Positions 28,582-37,733 of a stretch of 64,000 nt of DNA are shown here, in pieces. The translations under genes were made by a program, and so were the position numbers. Each line of letters opens with the position of its first letter. Positions within the stretch are counted from its first letter, which is position 1. The notes below the pieces were generated by a model. That model did not search any database and had not been told where the DNA came from. It saw only the letters and a list, made by a program, of their open reading frames with translations. This DNA is from Dyella sp. RRB7 (GTDB lineage: Bacteria > Pseudomonadota > Gammaproteobacteria > Xanthomonadales > Rhodanobacteraceae), in assembly GCF_022761115.1 (NCBI RefSeq), contig NZ_JAKWJS010000002.1, forward strand, positions 310,001-374,000, given 5' to 3'.

Positions 28582-29580
28582 GTGAGAGCCGACCAGATCC
28601 CGCTAAGCCGTGACGCGTTCGAACGGATGACGGCACTTGGACTGGATGTGTCCGCGGTGCTGACGCATGCGGGTTTGCCCGACGATCTGTTCGGGCAAGC
28701 CCGCCCGACGCTCACCACGGCACAGTTTTTCGCGCTGTGGCGATCCGTCGAAGCGCTGCATGGCGATCCGACCCTGGGCTTGCGCCTGGGCGACGACACG
28801 CGAACGGAAGTCTATGACGTCGTCTCGCTGGCAGCACTGCATTCGGCCAATCTGGGCGAGGCCATGCAGAAGCTGGCCCGTTACAAGCGTCTTACCTGCC
28901 CGGAGGACATCAACATCGAATTGAGTCGCGACGAGGCGGCCGTGAGCATGCGCTGGATGCTGGCGGAAGGTCACACGCCGCATTTCCTGATCGATGCGAT
29001 GTTCGCGTCGCATCTGGCGCTGGCCGAGCGCGGCACCGGCCGCGGCATCCGGTTGCGCCGGCTGGAATTGACGCGCCGCCCCTTCGCTCCCGAGGTGTTG
29101 TCTGCGCACTTCCGCTGCGAGCTGCGCTTCAACGCCGCGCAGGATCGCATCGTGTACGACCGGGCCGACCTCGACCTGCCCTTCGTCACGCATGACCAGG
29201 ATCACCTGGCGATCCTGCTGCCGACGCTGGAAGCATCACTGCAAGAACTGACGGCTACCACCTCGTTGCGCGACAAGGTGTGGAATGTGTTGGCGCGAGG
29301 CATGCGCGGCGGTCATCTGCGCATGGCCCAGGTAGCCGATGCCCTGCACCTGAGTCCGCGCACGCTGCAGCGCAAGCTGGGCGAGGCAGGCACCAGCTAT
29401 CAGGAGTTGCTGGACCAGGTACGGCGCCACCTTGCGCGCCGATTGCTCGATGCCACCGACCTGGATACGGGCGAAATCGCCTTCCTGCTCGGTTTCGAGG
29501 AGCTCAACTCGTTCAACCGCGCCTTCCGGCAATGGGAAGGCGAGACGCCAACGCGATGGCGCTCGACGATGGCGGGATAG
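28582..29580 (+). CDS. AraC-family transcriptional regulator
   Basis: The 332-residue protein has an N-terminal ligand-sensing domain of the arabinose-binding (PF12625) type (about 15-200) and a C-terminal AraC double helix-turn-helix (about 235-330): MAQVADALHLSPRTLQRKLG for the first and IAFLLGFEELNSFNRAFRQW for the second, ending WEGETPTRWRS. The start is GTG 28582; no ATG lies near. It is downstream of the SDR in the same direction and is closed by a strong terminator. The inducer is unknown. Confidence 0.88.
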   Translation: MRADQIPLSRDAFERMTALGLDVSAVLTHAGLPDDLFGQARPTLTTAQFFALWRSVEALHGDPTLGLRLGDDTRTEVYDVVSLAALHSANLGEAMQKLARYKRLTCPEDINIELSRDEAAVSMRWMLAEGHTPHFLIDAMFASHLALAERGTGRGIRLRRLELTRRPFAPEVLSAHFRCELRFNAAQDRIVYDRADLDLPFVTHDQDHLAILLPTLEASLQELTATTSLRDKVWNVLARGMRGGHLRMAQVADALHLSPRTLQRKLGEAGTSYQELLDQVRRHLARRLLDATDLDTGEIAFLLGFEELNSFNRAFRQWEGETPTRWRSTMAG

Positions 29581-29631
29581 CGAGCACCGTCGGCGTTACG
29601 CGTCGCCAGGGACGACGTCTATGCCAGGCAC

Positions 29632-29658
29632 AAAAAAGAGGCCGAAGCCTCTTTTTTT
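29632..29658. terminator. Bidirectional terminator between AraC gene and tRNA-Gly
   Basis: A perfect 11-base stem (29632-29642 and 29647-29657) with a CGAA loop, flanked by A-run on the left and T-run on the right, can stop transcription from both sides: the AraC gene on plus and tRNA-Gly on minus. Confidence 0.92.
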
Positions 29659-29695
29659 ATCGATGCGCGAACCGATGGTTCGTCTATCCAAATCT

Positions 29696-29771
<76 letters not shown>

Positions 29772-29784
29772 ATCGGAGTCGCGC

Positions 29785-29812
29785 ATTTTAGCGATTAAAG
29801 GACCGCCGTCAA
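29785..29812 (-). promoter_or_regulatory. Promoter of tRNA-Gly
   Basis: On the minus strand, TTGACG (29807-29812) and TAAAAT (29785-29790) are separated by 16 bases and lie 14 bases before the mature tRNA 5' end. Confidence 0.75.
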
Positions 29813-29828
29813 GCCTTCGTAAAAAAAA

Positions 29829-30434
29829 TCATTCATCGTCGCGAGGCGCCGGAATCGGCCCGTCGCCGCGCAGGCTGGGCCATGCGGCGCGCAGATAGTA
29901 AAGGCCCGACCAGATGGTGAGGATGCCGGCGATCACCAGCAGCGCCTCGCCGATGTGGTAAAGACGCAGGGCTTCGGCGCTTTTCTCGTGCTGCACGATC
30001 AGCACCACCAGCGCCACCATCTGCATCACCGTCTTGAGCTTGCCGATGAAGGCCACCCTGACGGTGGAGCGCATGCCGATCTCGGCCATCCACTCGCGCA
30101 GCGCGGAAACGCTGATCTCACGACCGACGATAATCGCCGCCGTCACCGCCATCAGGATGCCCGGCCAGCCACCGCGATGCGTTTCCACCAGCAGGAACAG
30201 CGTCACGGCCACCATCAGCTTGTCGGCGACGGGGTCGAGAAAGGCGCCGAATGCCGAGGTGAGGTTCATGCGGCGCGCCAGGTAACCGTCCAGCCAGTCG
30301 GTGAGCGCCGCCAGCACGAACACGATGGCAGCGGTGATGTTGTGACCCGGAAACTGCCAATAGAACACCACCACCATGACCGGCAATAGCAGCACGCGAA
30401 ACAGGGTGAGCCAGGTAGGCAGGTTGATGCGCAT
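29829..30434 (-). CDS. pgsA: CDP-diacylglycerol--glycerol-3-phosphate 3-phosphatidyltransferase
   Basis: PgsA makes phosphatidylglycerophosphate, the first step to phosphatidylglycerol and cardiolipin, in the inner membrane. The 201-residue protein has the CDP-alcohol phosphotransferase signature DWLDGYLARR, then GAFLDPVADK, with all four conserved aspartates, and about five hydrophobic segments (7-27, 33-44, 80-110, 130-150, 160-180). It is shorter at neither end than the E. coli enzyme (182) apart from a charged tail, PAPRDDE. Order uvrC-pgsA-tRNA-Gly is conserved with E. coli. Confidence 0.95.
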   Translation of the reverse strand: MRINLPTWLTLFRVLLLPVMVVVFYWQFPGHNITAAIVFVLAALTDWLDGYLARRMNLTSAFGAFLDPVADKLMVAVTLFLLVETHRGGWPGILMAVTAAIIVGREISVSALREWMAEIGMRSTVRVAFIGKLKTVMQMVALVVLIVQHEKSAEALRLYHIGEALLVIAGILTIWSGLYYLRAAWPSLRGDGPIPAPRDDE

Positions 30435-30482
30435 AAATCCTTTCCGAGTCGATATTCAGTGGCGCAACCGCATCAACGCCGG

Positions 30483-32309
30483 TTAACCGTGTAGCACAGC
30501 ATAAATGCGTTCGGCCAAGCCGCGATCAATGCCCTTCACCTGCATCAGTTCTTCCACGCCGGCGGCCTCCACCCCGGCCAGGCCGCCGAACGCCTTGAGC
30601 AAGGCGGTACGACGTCGCGCGCCGATTCCGGGCACATCCTCCAGCACGCTGCGCTCCCTGGCCTTCTCGCGGCGTTTGCGATGCCCGCTGATGGCGAAAC
30701 GGTGCGCTTCGTCACGCACCGCCGCGACCAGATGCAGCGCAGGCGAGGCCGGCCCCGGATGCAAGCTGCGACCGGAATCGGCCAGCACCAGGGTTTCCTC
30801 GCCGGCCCGCCGCCCCGGCCCCTTGGCCACGCCCACCACATGGATGCCGGCGACGCCCAGCTCCTTTAGCACATCCAGCGCCTGGGCCACCTGACCACTG
30901 CCGCCATCGATCAGCAACACGTCCGGCTTGGCCCCTTCGCCCTCGGCCACCTTGCGGAAGCGCCGCACCAGCGCCTGATGCATCGCGGCGTAGTCGTCGC
31001 CCGGGGTGATGCCGCTGATATTGAAGCGACGGTAATGGGATTTTTCCGGACCTTCCGGCCCGAATACCACGCATGAGGCGACGGTCAACTCGCCCAGGGT
31101 ATGGCTGATATCGAAACACTCGATGCGACGCGGGGGTTCGTCCAGCTCCAGCAACTTCTGCAGGTCGTCGAAACGCGCGCCCAGCGTCTGCCGGCTGGCC
31201 AGCCGCGCGGTGAGCGAGGCCTGTGCATTGCGCTCGGCCATCTGCAGGAAACGGGCGCGCTCGCCGCGCACGCTGGATTTCAACTCCACCGCATGGCCGG
31301 ATTGCCCGCTCAGCATCTCACCGAGAATCTGCTGGTCGGGCAGCGTTTCGCCCAGGATCAGTTCGCGCGGCACCGGGCGGTCCAGGTAGTACTGCGCGAT
31401 GAACTGCTCCAGCACATCCGACGGCTCGGCATCCAGCGGCAGGCGCGGGAAGAAATCGCGCGTGCCCAGGCTGATGCCGTCGCGGAAGAACAGCACGCTG
31501 ACGCAGGCCATGCCCGCCTCGATGCGGCAGGCCAGCACGTCCATATCCGCACTGGCGCCCTGCACATGATGCTGTGCCTGCAGCTTGCGCAGCGCGGCCA
31601 CCTGGTCGCGCATGGCGGCGGCGCGCTCGAACTCCAGCGCCTTGCTGGCCTGCTCCATCGAACTGGCCAGTTCGTCGATCACCGCGCTGCTGCGGCCCTC
31701 CAGAAACATCTCGGCATGGCGCACGTCGTTGCGATAGTCGCCGACCGTGATCAGCTTGACGCAGGGCGCCGTGCAGCGACCGATCTGATGCTGCAGGCAG
31801 GGACGCGAGCGGTTCTTGAAATAACTGTCCTCGCACTGGCGCACCTTGAACAGCTTCTGCATCAGGTTGAGGCTCTCGCGCACCGCGAACGTGCTGGGGT
31901 ATGGCCCGAAATAGCGCCCCGGCATGTTGCGCGCACCGCGATGGAAAGCGAGCCGCGGGTAATCCTCCCCGCCAGACAGATAGATATAGGGGTAGCTTTT
32001 GTCGTCGCGCAGCAGGATGTTGTAGCGCGGCTTGAGCGATTTGATCAGCTGCGATTCCAGCAGCAGCGCCTCGCCCTCGGTACGCGTCAGGGTAATCTCG
32101 ACCCGCGCGATCTGCGACACCATGGCGGCAATGCGCGGCTCCATCCTGGGCTTCAGGAAGTAGCTGCCGACGCGCTTCTTCAGGTTGCCGGCCTTGCCGA
32201 CATACAACAGGTCACCGTCTGCGTCGAAATAACGATAGACGCCGGGCGAGGTGGTGAGGTTCTTGACGAAAGCCTTGCCGTCGAAGGCTTGCGGCGATGA
32301 TGGCTGCAT
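30483..32309 (-). CDS. uvrC: Excinuclease ABC subunit C
   Basis: UvrC makes the dual incision in nucleotide excision repair. The 608-residue protein has the N-terminal GIY-YIG nuclease (SPGVYRYFDADGDLLYVGKA, about 18-37) for the 3' cut, a UVR domain (about 205-240), a Cys-rich CLQHQIGRCTAPC block, the C-terminal RNase H-like nuclease (IECFDISHTLGE, then LLIDGGSGQV) for the 5' cut and a final helix-hairpin-helix (PGIGARRRTALLKAFGG). Length fits the family. It follows the LMW phosphatase by nine bases and precedes pgsA. Confidence 0.97.
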   Translation of the reverse strand: MQPSSPQAFDGKAFVKNLTTSPGVYRYFDADGDLLYVGKAGNLKKRVGSYFLKPRMEPRIAAMVSQIARVEITLTRTEGEALLLESQLIKSLKPRYNILLRDDKSYPYIYLSGGEDYPRLAFHRGARNMPGRYFGPYPSTFAVRESLNLMQKLFKVRQCEDSYFKNRSRPCLQHQIGRCTAPCVKLITVGDYRNDVRHAEMFLEGRSSAVIDELASSMEQASKALEFERAAAMRDQVAALRKLQAQHHVQGASADMDVLACRIEAGMACVSVLFFRDGISLGTRDFFPRLPLDAEPSDVLEQFIAQYYLDRPVPRELILGETLPDQQILGEMLSGQSGHAVELKSSVRGERARFLQMAERNAQASLTARLASRQTLGARFDDLQKLLELDEPPRRIECFDISHTLGELTVASCVVFGPEGPEKSHYRRFNISGITPGDDYAAMHQALVRRFRKVAEGEGAKPDVLLIDGGSGQVAQALDVLKELGVAGIHVVGVAKGPGRRAGEETLVLADSGRSLHPGPASPALHLVAAVRDEAHRFAISGHRKRREKARERSVLEDVPGIGARRRTALLKAFGGLAGVEAAGVEELMQVKGIDRGLAERIYAVLHG

Positions 32310-32318
32310 CGGTGGATT

Positions 32319-32804
32319 CTAGCCGTTTCGGCCCGCGCGCAGACGGGCAATCAGGCCATCCACGCCCTGCTCCGCCAAGGCCACGGCCTCGCGAAAGCCG
32401 CCCGCGTCGCCAAAGTACGGGTCGGGAAACTCATCGGGCGTGACCATGCCTGTCCACGGCAGGAAGAGCACGGGCTCCACCCCGCGGCCACGTCGCAGAC
32501 CTTCCAGCGTCTCCAGGTTGTCCTGGTCCATCGCCAGCACCCAATCGAAATCCTCGAAATCGGTTGCTCGCGCCTGTCGTGCCCGGTGCAGCGAGAGGTC
32601 GTATCCGGCATCTGCGGCGGCTTTCACCATCCGGGGATCGGCGCCCTTGCCCACATGCCAGTTGCCGGTACCACAGGAGGCCAGCGACACGGCGAGCCCG
32701 GCTTTCGCGCACCGCTGACGCGCGACGGCCTCCACCAGGGGAGAACGGCAAATGTTGCCCAAGCACACGAACAAGATGGAGGTGGGGCGATCTTTCGCTG
32801 GCAT
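32319..32804 (-). CDS. Low-molecular-weight protein-tyrosine phosphatase
   Basis: The 161-residue protein has the CX5R phosphatase loop VCLGNICRSP at about 14-23, the general-acid aspartate in FPDPYFGDAGGF and the WVLAMDQDN block. LMW phosphatases dephosphorylate tyrosines, in bacteria often on exopolysaccharide kinases; no such kinase is adjacent here. Start ATG 32804 places the active loop at the usual distance; an upstream extension of 27 residues is unconserved. It is nine bases from uvrC, so they are probably co-transcribed. Confidence 0.92.
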   Translation of the reverse strand: MPAKDRPTSILFVCLGNICRSPLVEAVARQRCAKAGLAVSLASCGTGNWHVGKGADPRMVKAAADAGYDLSLHRARQARATDFEDFDWVLAMDQDNLETLEGLRRGRGVEPVLFLPWTGMVTPDEFPDPYFGDAGGFREAVALAEQGVDGLIARLRAGRNG

Positions 32805-32920
32805 GGCCGATAAACCCGAGTGACGCGACCGATGATGAGTAAGGGCGCCGGTACGACGATGCAAGCGCAGCATTGCGGCGTCCAACTCGACACTGCGACG
32901 ATAGCGGCGGAGGATCGACC

Positions 32921-33079
32921 ATGGGCTGTCTGCCGCTACCTATACTTTTCGTGCTGGGCTTTCTGATCGGCCGCGCCGTGGGCGGCACCGATGGCGCACT
33001 GTGGGGTGCAGGCATCGGGTTGGCGACAGGGCTGGTGCTGGCGGGTATTTTCGTTGCACTGGTTCGGCGCCGGCGCTGA
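32921..33079 (+). CDS. Small two-helix membrane protein, unknown
   Basis: A 52-residue protein that I do not recognise. It has two hydrophobic helices (about 4-18, PLPILFVLGFLIGRA, and 24-47, LWGAGIGLATGLVLAGIFVA), a glycine-rich turn GGTDGA between them and a basic tail VRRRR that predicts a cytoplasmic C-terminus. A strong ribosome site, GGCGGAGGA, precedes ATG 32921, which is the main evidence that it is translated. It lies between the divergent LMW phosphatase gene and convergent kdsB. Confidence 0.65.
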   Translation: MGCLPLPILFVLGFLIGRAVGGTDGALWGAGIGLATGLVLAGIFVALVRRRR

Positions 33080-33124
33080 GCCAAGTGACGCGCAAGTCTT
33101 GCCGGGGCGGGATGAGCTAGATGA

Positions 33125-33898
33125 TCACTGCTGGGCCAGCCACTGCTCGGCACGCTCCAGGTCGGCCTGGGTATCGATGCCCGGCGGAAACGGCTCCGGC
33201 GTCAGGCGCACGGCGATCGGGTAGCCATGTTCGAGCACGCGCAATTGTTCCAGCGACTCGGCCTGCTCCAGCGGCGTGCGCGCCAGCTGCGTATAGCGCT
33301 TGAGAAAGCCCGCGCGATAGGCATAGATGCCGATATGGCGCAGGAACGGCACATCGGCCGGCAACGCATGGCGATGCACCGCGAACGCATCACGCGCCCA
33401 GGGCAGCGGCGCGCGACTGAAGTACAAGGCACGGCCGTTGGCGCTGCGCACCAGCTTCACCACATTCGGATCGAACACCTCATGGGCTTCGGTAATCGGC
33501 GTCGCCAGCGTGGCCATCGGGGCATCGTCATCTGCCAGCGCGCGGGCCACCTCGCGAATACCTGCTGCGGGTGCGAAAGGCTCGTCGCCCTGCAGGTTTA
33601 CCACGATGGCGTCATCGGCCCAGCCATAATGGTCGGCGCATTCGGCCAGGCGATCGCTGCCCGAGGCGTGGTCACTGCGCGTCATGCATATGTCCACGCC
33701 CCGCCCGGCCAGCGCCTCGACGATGCGTGGATCGTCCACCGCCACCACTACCTGCGTGGCACCTGCCAGCAAGGCCCGCTGCGCCACCCGCACCACCATC
33801 GGCACGCCCGCAATTTCGCGCAACGGCTTGGCCGGCAGGCGCGTGGAGCCGTAGCGGGCAGGAATGGCGACGATGAATGGCAGGGTATCGGTGGACAT
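33125..33898 (-). CDS. kdsB: 3-deoxy-manno-octulosonate cytidylyltransferase
   Basis: KdsB activates Kdo as CMP-Kdo for lipopolysaccharide inner core. The 257-residue protein has the nucleotide-binding N-terminus [15 protein letters not shown] (about 12-26), [12 protein letters not shown] with the metal-binding aspartate, FSRAPLPW and HIGIYAYR. Length fits the family (about 250). It is downstream of aroA on the same strand, 64 bases away. Confidence 0.96.
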   Translation of the reverse strand: MSTDTLPFIVAIPARYGSTRLPAKPLREIAGVPMVVRVAQRALLAGATQVVVAVDDPRIVEALAGRGVDICMTRSDHASGSDRLAECADHYGWADDAIVVNLQGDEPFAPAAGIREVARALADDDAPMATLATPITEAHEVFDPNVVKLVRSANGRALYFSRAPLPWARDAFAVHRHALPADVPFLRHIGIYAYRAGFLKRYTQLARTPLEQAESLEQLRVLEHGYPIAVRLTPEPFPPGIDTQADLERAEQWLAQQ

Positions 33899-33962
33899 GG
33901 CGACCTCGGTGCGAAGCGCGAAGCCTAACCGCTAGCGAGGCCAGGCAGAAGCGCGTCCCGCA

Positions 33963-35267
33963 TCAAACAGTCGCCAGCGCGAACCCGCAACCATTGGCCA
34001 GTTCAAGAAAACCAGGAAACGAGGTGGCCACATTGTTGCAGTCGTTGACGCGAACGGGGCCGCCAGCGATCAACCCGGCCACCGCAAAGCTCATCGCGAT
34101 GCGGTGATCACCATGACTGTCGATGATGCCGCCACTCATGGCACCGCCATCGATGGCCGCACCATCGGGCGCCTCGTCGACCGCCACGCCCAGCGTGCGC
34201 AAGCCGGTCGCCATGGCCGCCAGACGGTCCGACTCCTTCACGCGCAATTCGGCGGCGCCGCGCACCACCGTGCGCCCTTTCGCAGCGGCAGCCGCCACGA
34301 ACAACACCGGGAATTCGTCGATCATGTCAGGCACCAGCGCCTCGGGCAGTTCGATGCCATGCAACGGCGCGTGGCGCACCACCAGGTCACCCACCGGCTC
34401 ACCGCCGCTCTCGCGCTGGTTGTCGATGCGGATATCCGCCCCCATCAGGCGCAATGCCTGCAGCAGGCCGGTGCGGCGCGGGTTCAAACCCACCGATGGC
34501 AGGCGCAGCTCCGACCCCGGCACGATGCTCGCGGCCACCAGGAAGAACGCGGCCGAGGAAAAATCCGCCGGCACCTCCACGTCCGTGGCATGCAGCGTAT
34601 GACCGCCGCTGAGGCGCGCACGCCCGGGGGCGAAGTCGATCGGCCAGCCGAAGGCCGCCAGCATGCGCTCGGTGTAGTCGCGCGTCGGATGCGGCTCGAT
34701 CACCTCGGTGTCGCCTTGCGCATACAGGCCCGCCAACAGCAGCGCCGATTTCACCTGGGCACTGGCCACCGGCAGCGTGTACTGGATGCCATGCAGGGGT
34801 TGCCCGCCATGCACCTGCAGGGGCGGCAGGCCGTCCTGGCTGTCGATCCGTGCACCCATCAGTGCCAGCGGGTCGGTGACGCGGCGCATCGGCCGCCTGG
34901 ACAGCGATTCGTCGCCAATCAACGTGCTGTCGAAGGCCTGGCCGGCCAGCAGGCCGGCCAGCAGGCGCATGCCGGTGCCCGCATTGCCGCAGTCCAGTGG
35001 CTGGGTGGTGCCGCGCAAGCCATGCAGGCCAACGCCATGCACGCGCCGCTCACCGTCGGCAGGCGTCTCGATGAGCACGCCAAGCTGCTGCAGCACGGCG
35101 GCCGTGGCGCGGGTGTCCTCGCCTTCGAGAAAGCCGCGGATATGCGATACGCCATCGGCCAGCGCACCCAGCATCAGTGCGCGGTGCGAAACGGATTTGT
35201 CGCCAGGCACGCGCACGCGGCCCTGCAGCGCGCGGCCGGTATGGCTGGTCCAGTCGAGTCGACTCAC
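33963..35267 (-). CDS. aroA: 3-phosphoshikimate 1-carboxyvinyltransferase (EPSP synthase)
   Basis: AroA joins shikimate-3-phosphate and PEP to give EPSP in the pathway to chorismate. The 434-residue protein has VPGDKSVSHRALMLGALADG, NAGTGMRLLAGLLAG (the PEP/glyphosate-site region; it keeps the glycine after A, class I-like), the repeat blocks ADFSSAAFF and RVKESDRLAAMATGLR, and DHRIAMSFAV. The start is GTG 35267 (VSRLDWTS), with GGAG eight bases upstream; another in-frame GTG at 35288 is less likely. It is the third gene of serC-pheA-aroA. Confidence 0.95.
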   Translation of the reverse strand: MSRLDWTSHTGRALQGRVRVPGDKSVSHRALMLGALADGVSHIRGFLEGEDTRATAAVLQQLGVLIETPADGERRVHGVGLHGLRGTTQPLDCGNAGTGMRLLAGLLAGQAFDSTLIGDESLSRRPMRRVTDPLALMGARIDSQDGLPPLQVHGGQPLHGIQYTLPVASAQVKSALLLAGLYAQGDTEVIEPHPTRDYTERMLAAFGWPIDFAPGRARLSGGHTLHATDVEVPADFSSAAFFLVAASIVPGSELRLPSVGLNPRRTGLLQALRLMGADIRIDNQRESGGEPVGDLVVRHAPLHGIELPEALVPDMIDEFPVLFVAAAAAKGRTVVRGAAELRVKESDRLAAMATGLRTLGVAVDEAPDGAAIDGGAMSGGIIDSHGDHRIAMSFAVAGLIAGGPVRVNDCNNVATSFPGFLELANGCGFALATV

Positions 35268-35310
35268 GATCTTTTCTCCGGCGGCCACCCGGCGGACAGC
35301 CGCTTACAAG

Positions 35311-36399
35311 TCAGGGCAGCGCCACCGGGTAGGAACCGAGCACGCGCACCTGGGCGGCCGCGGAACCCATTTCCTGCATGGCCGCCTGCAAGGGGCCGTC
35401 GTTGATATGGCCGGACACGTCGATGAAGAACGCGTACTGCCACTTGCCCGAATGCGCCGGGCGCGACTCGATGCGGTTGAGGCTGATGCCGTGCTGGGCG
35501 AACGGCTTGAGCACGTCGTACAACGCGCCTGGCTTGTCGTTCACCGTGATGAGCAGCGAGGTGCGATCGTTGCCCGAGGGCGGAAACAGCGAGCGACCGA
35601 TCACCAGGAAGCGCGTGGTGTTGTCGGCGCGATCCTCGATCGCCTGCGCCACCGTCTTGAGGCCGTAGACACGCCCAGCGGTTTCGCCGGCAATGGCACC
35701 GGCATCATCGGCATGACGCGCCAGGCGCGCCGCTTCGGCATTGCTGCTTACCGCGATGCTCTCCACGCCCGGCAGGTTGATGCGCAGCCAGGTCTTGCAC
35801 TGCTGCAGCGACTGCGCATGCGCATAGACGCGCTTGATGTCCTCCAGCCGGCCATGCAGGGAGTGCAGGCACTGGTGCACGCGCAGCTCCACCTCGCCGC
35901 AGATGGTGGCGTCGGAGGTGAGGAACATATCCAGGGTGACCTGGATCATGCCCTGCCCGGAGTTCTCCACCGGCACCACGCCAAAGTCGGCGTGCCCGGC
36001 GGCCACTTCCTGGAACACCTCCTCGATGCTGCCCAACGGCAGCCCATAGGCGGCGTGGCCGAAGTGCTTGCGCACCGCCTGCTCGCTGAAGGTGCCCTCG
36101 GGGCCGAGAAAACCCACCTTGAGCGGATCTTCCTGCGCGAGGCAGGAGGACATGATCTCGCGGAACAGCCGCACCATCTCCGTGTCCGACAACGGGCCGT
36201 GGTTGCGATCCACCACCATGCGCAACACGTGCGCCTCGCGTTCCGGGCGGTAATAGTCGATCGCCGAAAGCCCCTCGCCCTTGACGCGCGCCACTTCCTG
36301 CGCCCATTCCGCACGTTCGGAAATCAGCTGCTGGATCTGCTGATCGATACTGTCGATGCGCTCGCGCACGCTGGAAAGCGAGGATTTCTTGTCGGTCAT
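35311..36399 (-). CDS. pheA: Bifunctional chorismate mutase / prephenate dehydratase (P-protein)
   Basis: This enzyme takes chorismate through prephenate to phenylpyruvate. The 362-residue protein has the AroQ-type mutase (about 8-92; RERIDSIDQQIQQLISERAE), the dehydratase (about 98-275; VGFLGPEGTFSEQAV, VVPVENSGQGMIQVTLDMF and NTTRFLVIG) and a C-terminal ACT domain (about 288-362; SLLITVNDKPGALYDVLKPF and NRIESRP) for phenylalanine feedback. It sits between serC and aroA, the arrangement known from pseudomonads. The 78-base gap from serC contains a short imperfect stem at about 36442-36460 but no clear Phe-codon leader peptide. Confidence 0.96.
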   Translation of the reverse strand: MTDKKSSLSSVRERIDSIDQQIQQLISERAEWAQEVARVKGEGLSAIDYYRPEREAHVLRMVVDRNHGPLSDTEMVRLFREIMSSCLAQEDPLKVGFLGPEGTFSEQAVRKHFGHAAYGLPLGSIEEVFQEVAAGHADFGVVPVENSGQGMIQVTLDMFLTSDATICGEVELRVHQCLHSLHGRLEDIKRVYAHAQSLQQCKTWLRINLPGVESIAVSSNAEAARLARHADDAGAIAGETAGRVYGLKTVAQAIEDRADNTTRFLVIGRSLFPPSGNDRTSLLITVNDKPGALYDVLKPFAQHGISLNRIESRPAHSGKWQYAFFIDVSGHINDGPLQAAMQEMGSAAAQVRVLGSYPVALP

Positions 36400-36477
36400 C
36401 GTGGTGGTCGGGAGGGAAAGAAGTCCAAACGGGGAATCAAGGATAGTCCCTGATATGCGGACCCACGCGCAACCGTT

Positions 36478-37563
36478 TCATCCGTGACGTTTGGCGAAGT
36501 CGCCCATGAAGCCGGCCAGCGCCTGCACCGCCTCCAACGGCACCGCGTTGTAGATCGAGGCGCGCATGCCGCCCACGGCCTTGTGTCCCTTCAGCGCCAA
36601 CAGGCCGGCCGCTTCCGACTCCTTGAGGAAATCGGCATCCAGCGCGCTGTCGTGCAAGGTAAACGGCACATTCATGCGCGAACGCGCGGCCGGCTCGACC
36701 GGATTGCGGTAGTAGCCGTCCGAGCCATCGATGGTGCGATAGAGAAGCTCGGCCTTGGCCCGGTTGCGTTCGCGCATCGCGGCCAGGCCACCCTGCTCCT
36801 TCAGCCACTGGAAGGTCAGCCCCGCCAGATACCAGCCCCAGGTGTTGGGCGTGTTGAGCATGGAGTCGTTCGCGGCATGCTCGGCATAACGGAAAATGCG
36901 CGCCATCGGCCGGCCCGCCCGCTGCAGCAGGTCACGGCGAATGATCAGCACCACCAGACCCGACGGGCCGATGTTTTTCTGCGCGCCGGCGTAGATCAAA
37001 CCGAAGCGGGATACGTCGATCGGAGCCGACAGGATGTCGGAGGACATGTCCGCCACCAGCGGCACCTCGCCCACCTGCGGGATGTCGTGGAACTCCACGC
37101 CATGGATGGTCTCGTTGGGCGTGTAGTGCACATAGGCCGCGCGGGGATCGAGCTGCCATGACTCGCGCGGCGGCAGGCCGCGGTAGTGCTGTGCCTTGCT
37201 GCTGCCGGCGATATTCACCTGCACATACGGCGCCGCCTCGCTGGCGGCCTTCTCGCCCCAGTGGCCGGTGACGATGTAGTCGGCACTGTCGCCCTCGCCC
37301 GCCAGGTTCATCGGAATCTGCGCGAAATGCTGGGTGGCGCCACCTTGCAGGAACAGCACGGCGTAGTCGTCAGGGATGGCGAGCAGCTCGCGCAGATCGG
37401 CCTCGGCCTGCTGGGCCAGGCTCATGAACAGCTTGCCACGATGGGACAGTTCCATCACGGAAGCGCCGCAGCCCTGCCAATCCAGCAATTCGCGCTGGGC
37501 GCGTTCGAGTACCGCCTGCGGCAATGCAGCCGGACCTGCGCTGAAATTCCAGAGTCTGCTCAC
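36478..37563 (-). CDS. serC: Phosphoserine aminotransferase
   Basis: SerC makes 3-phosphoserine and also acts in pyridoxal phosphate synthesis. The 361-residue protein begins [14 protein letters not shown] and has [15 protein letters not shown], the PLP lysine in [33 protein letters not shown] and [14 protein letters not shown]. The start is judged to be GTG 37563, which has GAAGG upstream and matches the length of E. coli SerC (362). GTG 37590 and TTG 37569 are in frame but add unconserved residues. It opens the serC-pheA-aroA operon. Confidence 0.94.
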   Translation of the reverse strand: MSRLWNFSAGPAALPQAVLERAQRELLDWQGCGASVMELSHRGKLFMSLAQQAEADLRELLAIPDDYAVLFLQGGATQHFAQIPMNLAGEGDSADYIVTGHWGEKAASEAAPYVQVNIAGSSKAQHYRGLPPRESWQLDPRAAYVHYTPNETIHGVEFHDIPQVGEVPLVADMSSDILSAPIDVSRFGLIYAGAQKNIGPSGLVVLIIRRDLLQRAGRPMARIFRYAEHAANDSMLNTPNTWGWYLAGLTFQWLKEQGGLAAMRERNRAKAELLYRTIDGSDGYYRNPVEPAARSRMNVPFTLHDSALDADFLKESEAAGLLALKGHKAVGGMRASIYNAVPLEAVQALAGFMGDFAKRHG

Positions 37564-37632
37564 TGACAATGCCTTCGCGGGAGGAATCACCGCATTATGC
37601 CGCGTCGCAGCAACGCGTCGTCAATTGCTACT

Positions 37633-37725
37633 CCTCCCCCTGCCTGCAGGGGGAGGCCGGAAGGGGGTGAGCTCTTCCGCCAACGCGCAGGCCCCTCCCC
37701 AGCCCTCCCCTGCTTGCAGAGGAGG
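37633..37725. repeat. Intergenic palindromic repeat pair (CCTCCCCTGC type)
   Basis: Two related palindromes lie in the serC-FHA gap: a perfect 11-base stem (37633-37643 with 37646-37656, core CCTCCCCCTGC) and a similar imperfect one at 37704-37725 (CCTCCCCTGC). The intervening bases are also C/T-rich. No frame is coding. The two copies suggest a dispersed palindromic element; it may also end FHA-gene transcription. Confidence 0.6.
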
Positions 37726-37733
37726 CAACAACG

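Noticed and set aside
36400-36477. Phenylalanine attenuator leader before pheA
   Set aside because: A short imperfect stem is present, but there is no leader peptide with Phe codons and no T-run.
37621-37733. Possible CRISPR-like repeat in the C/T-rich gap
   Set aside because: Only two unequal palindromic units without regular spacers; it fits an intergenic palindrome better.
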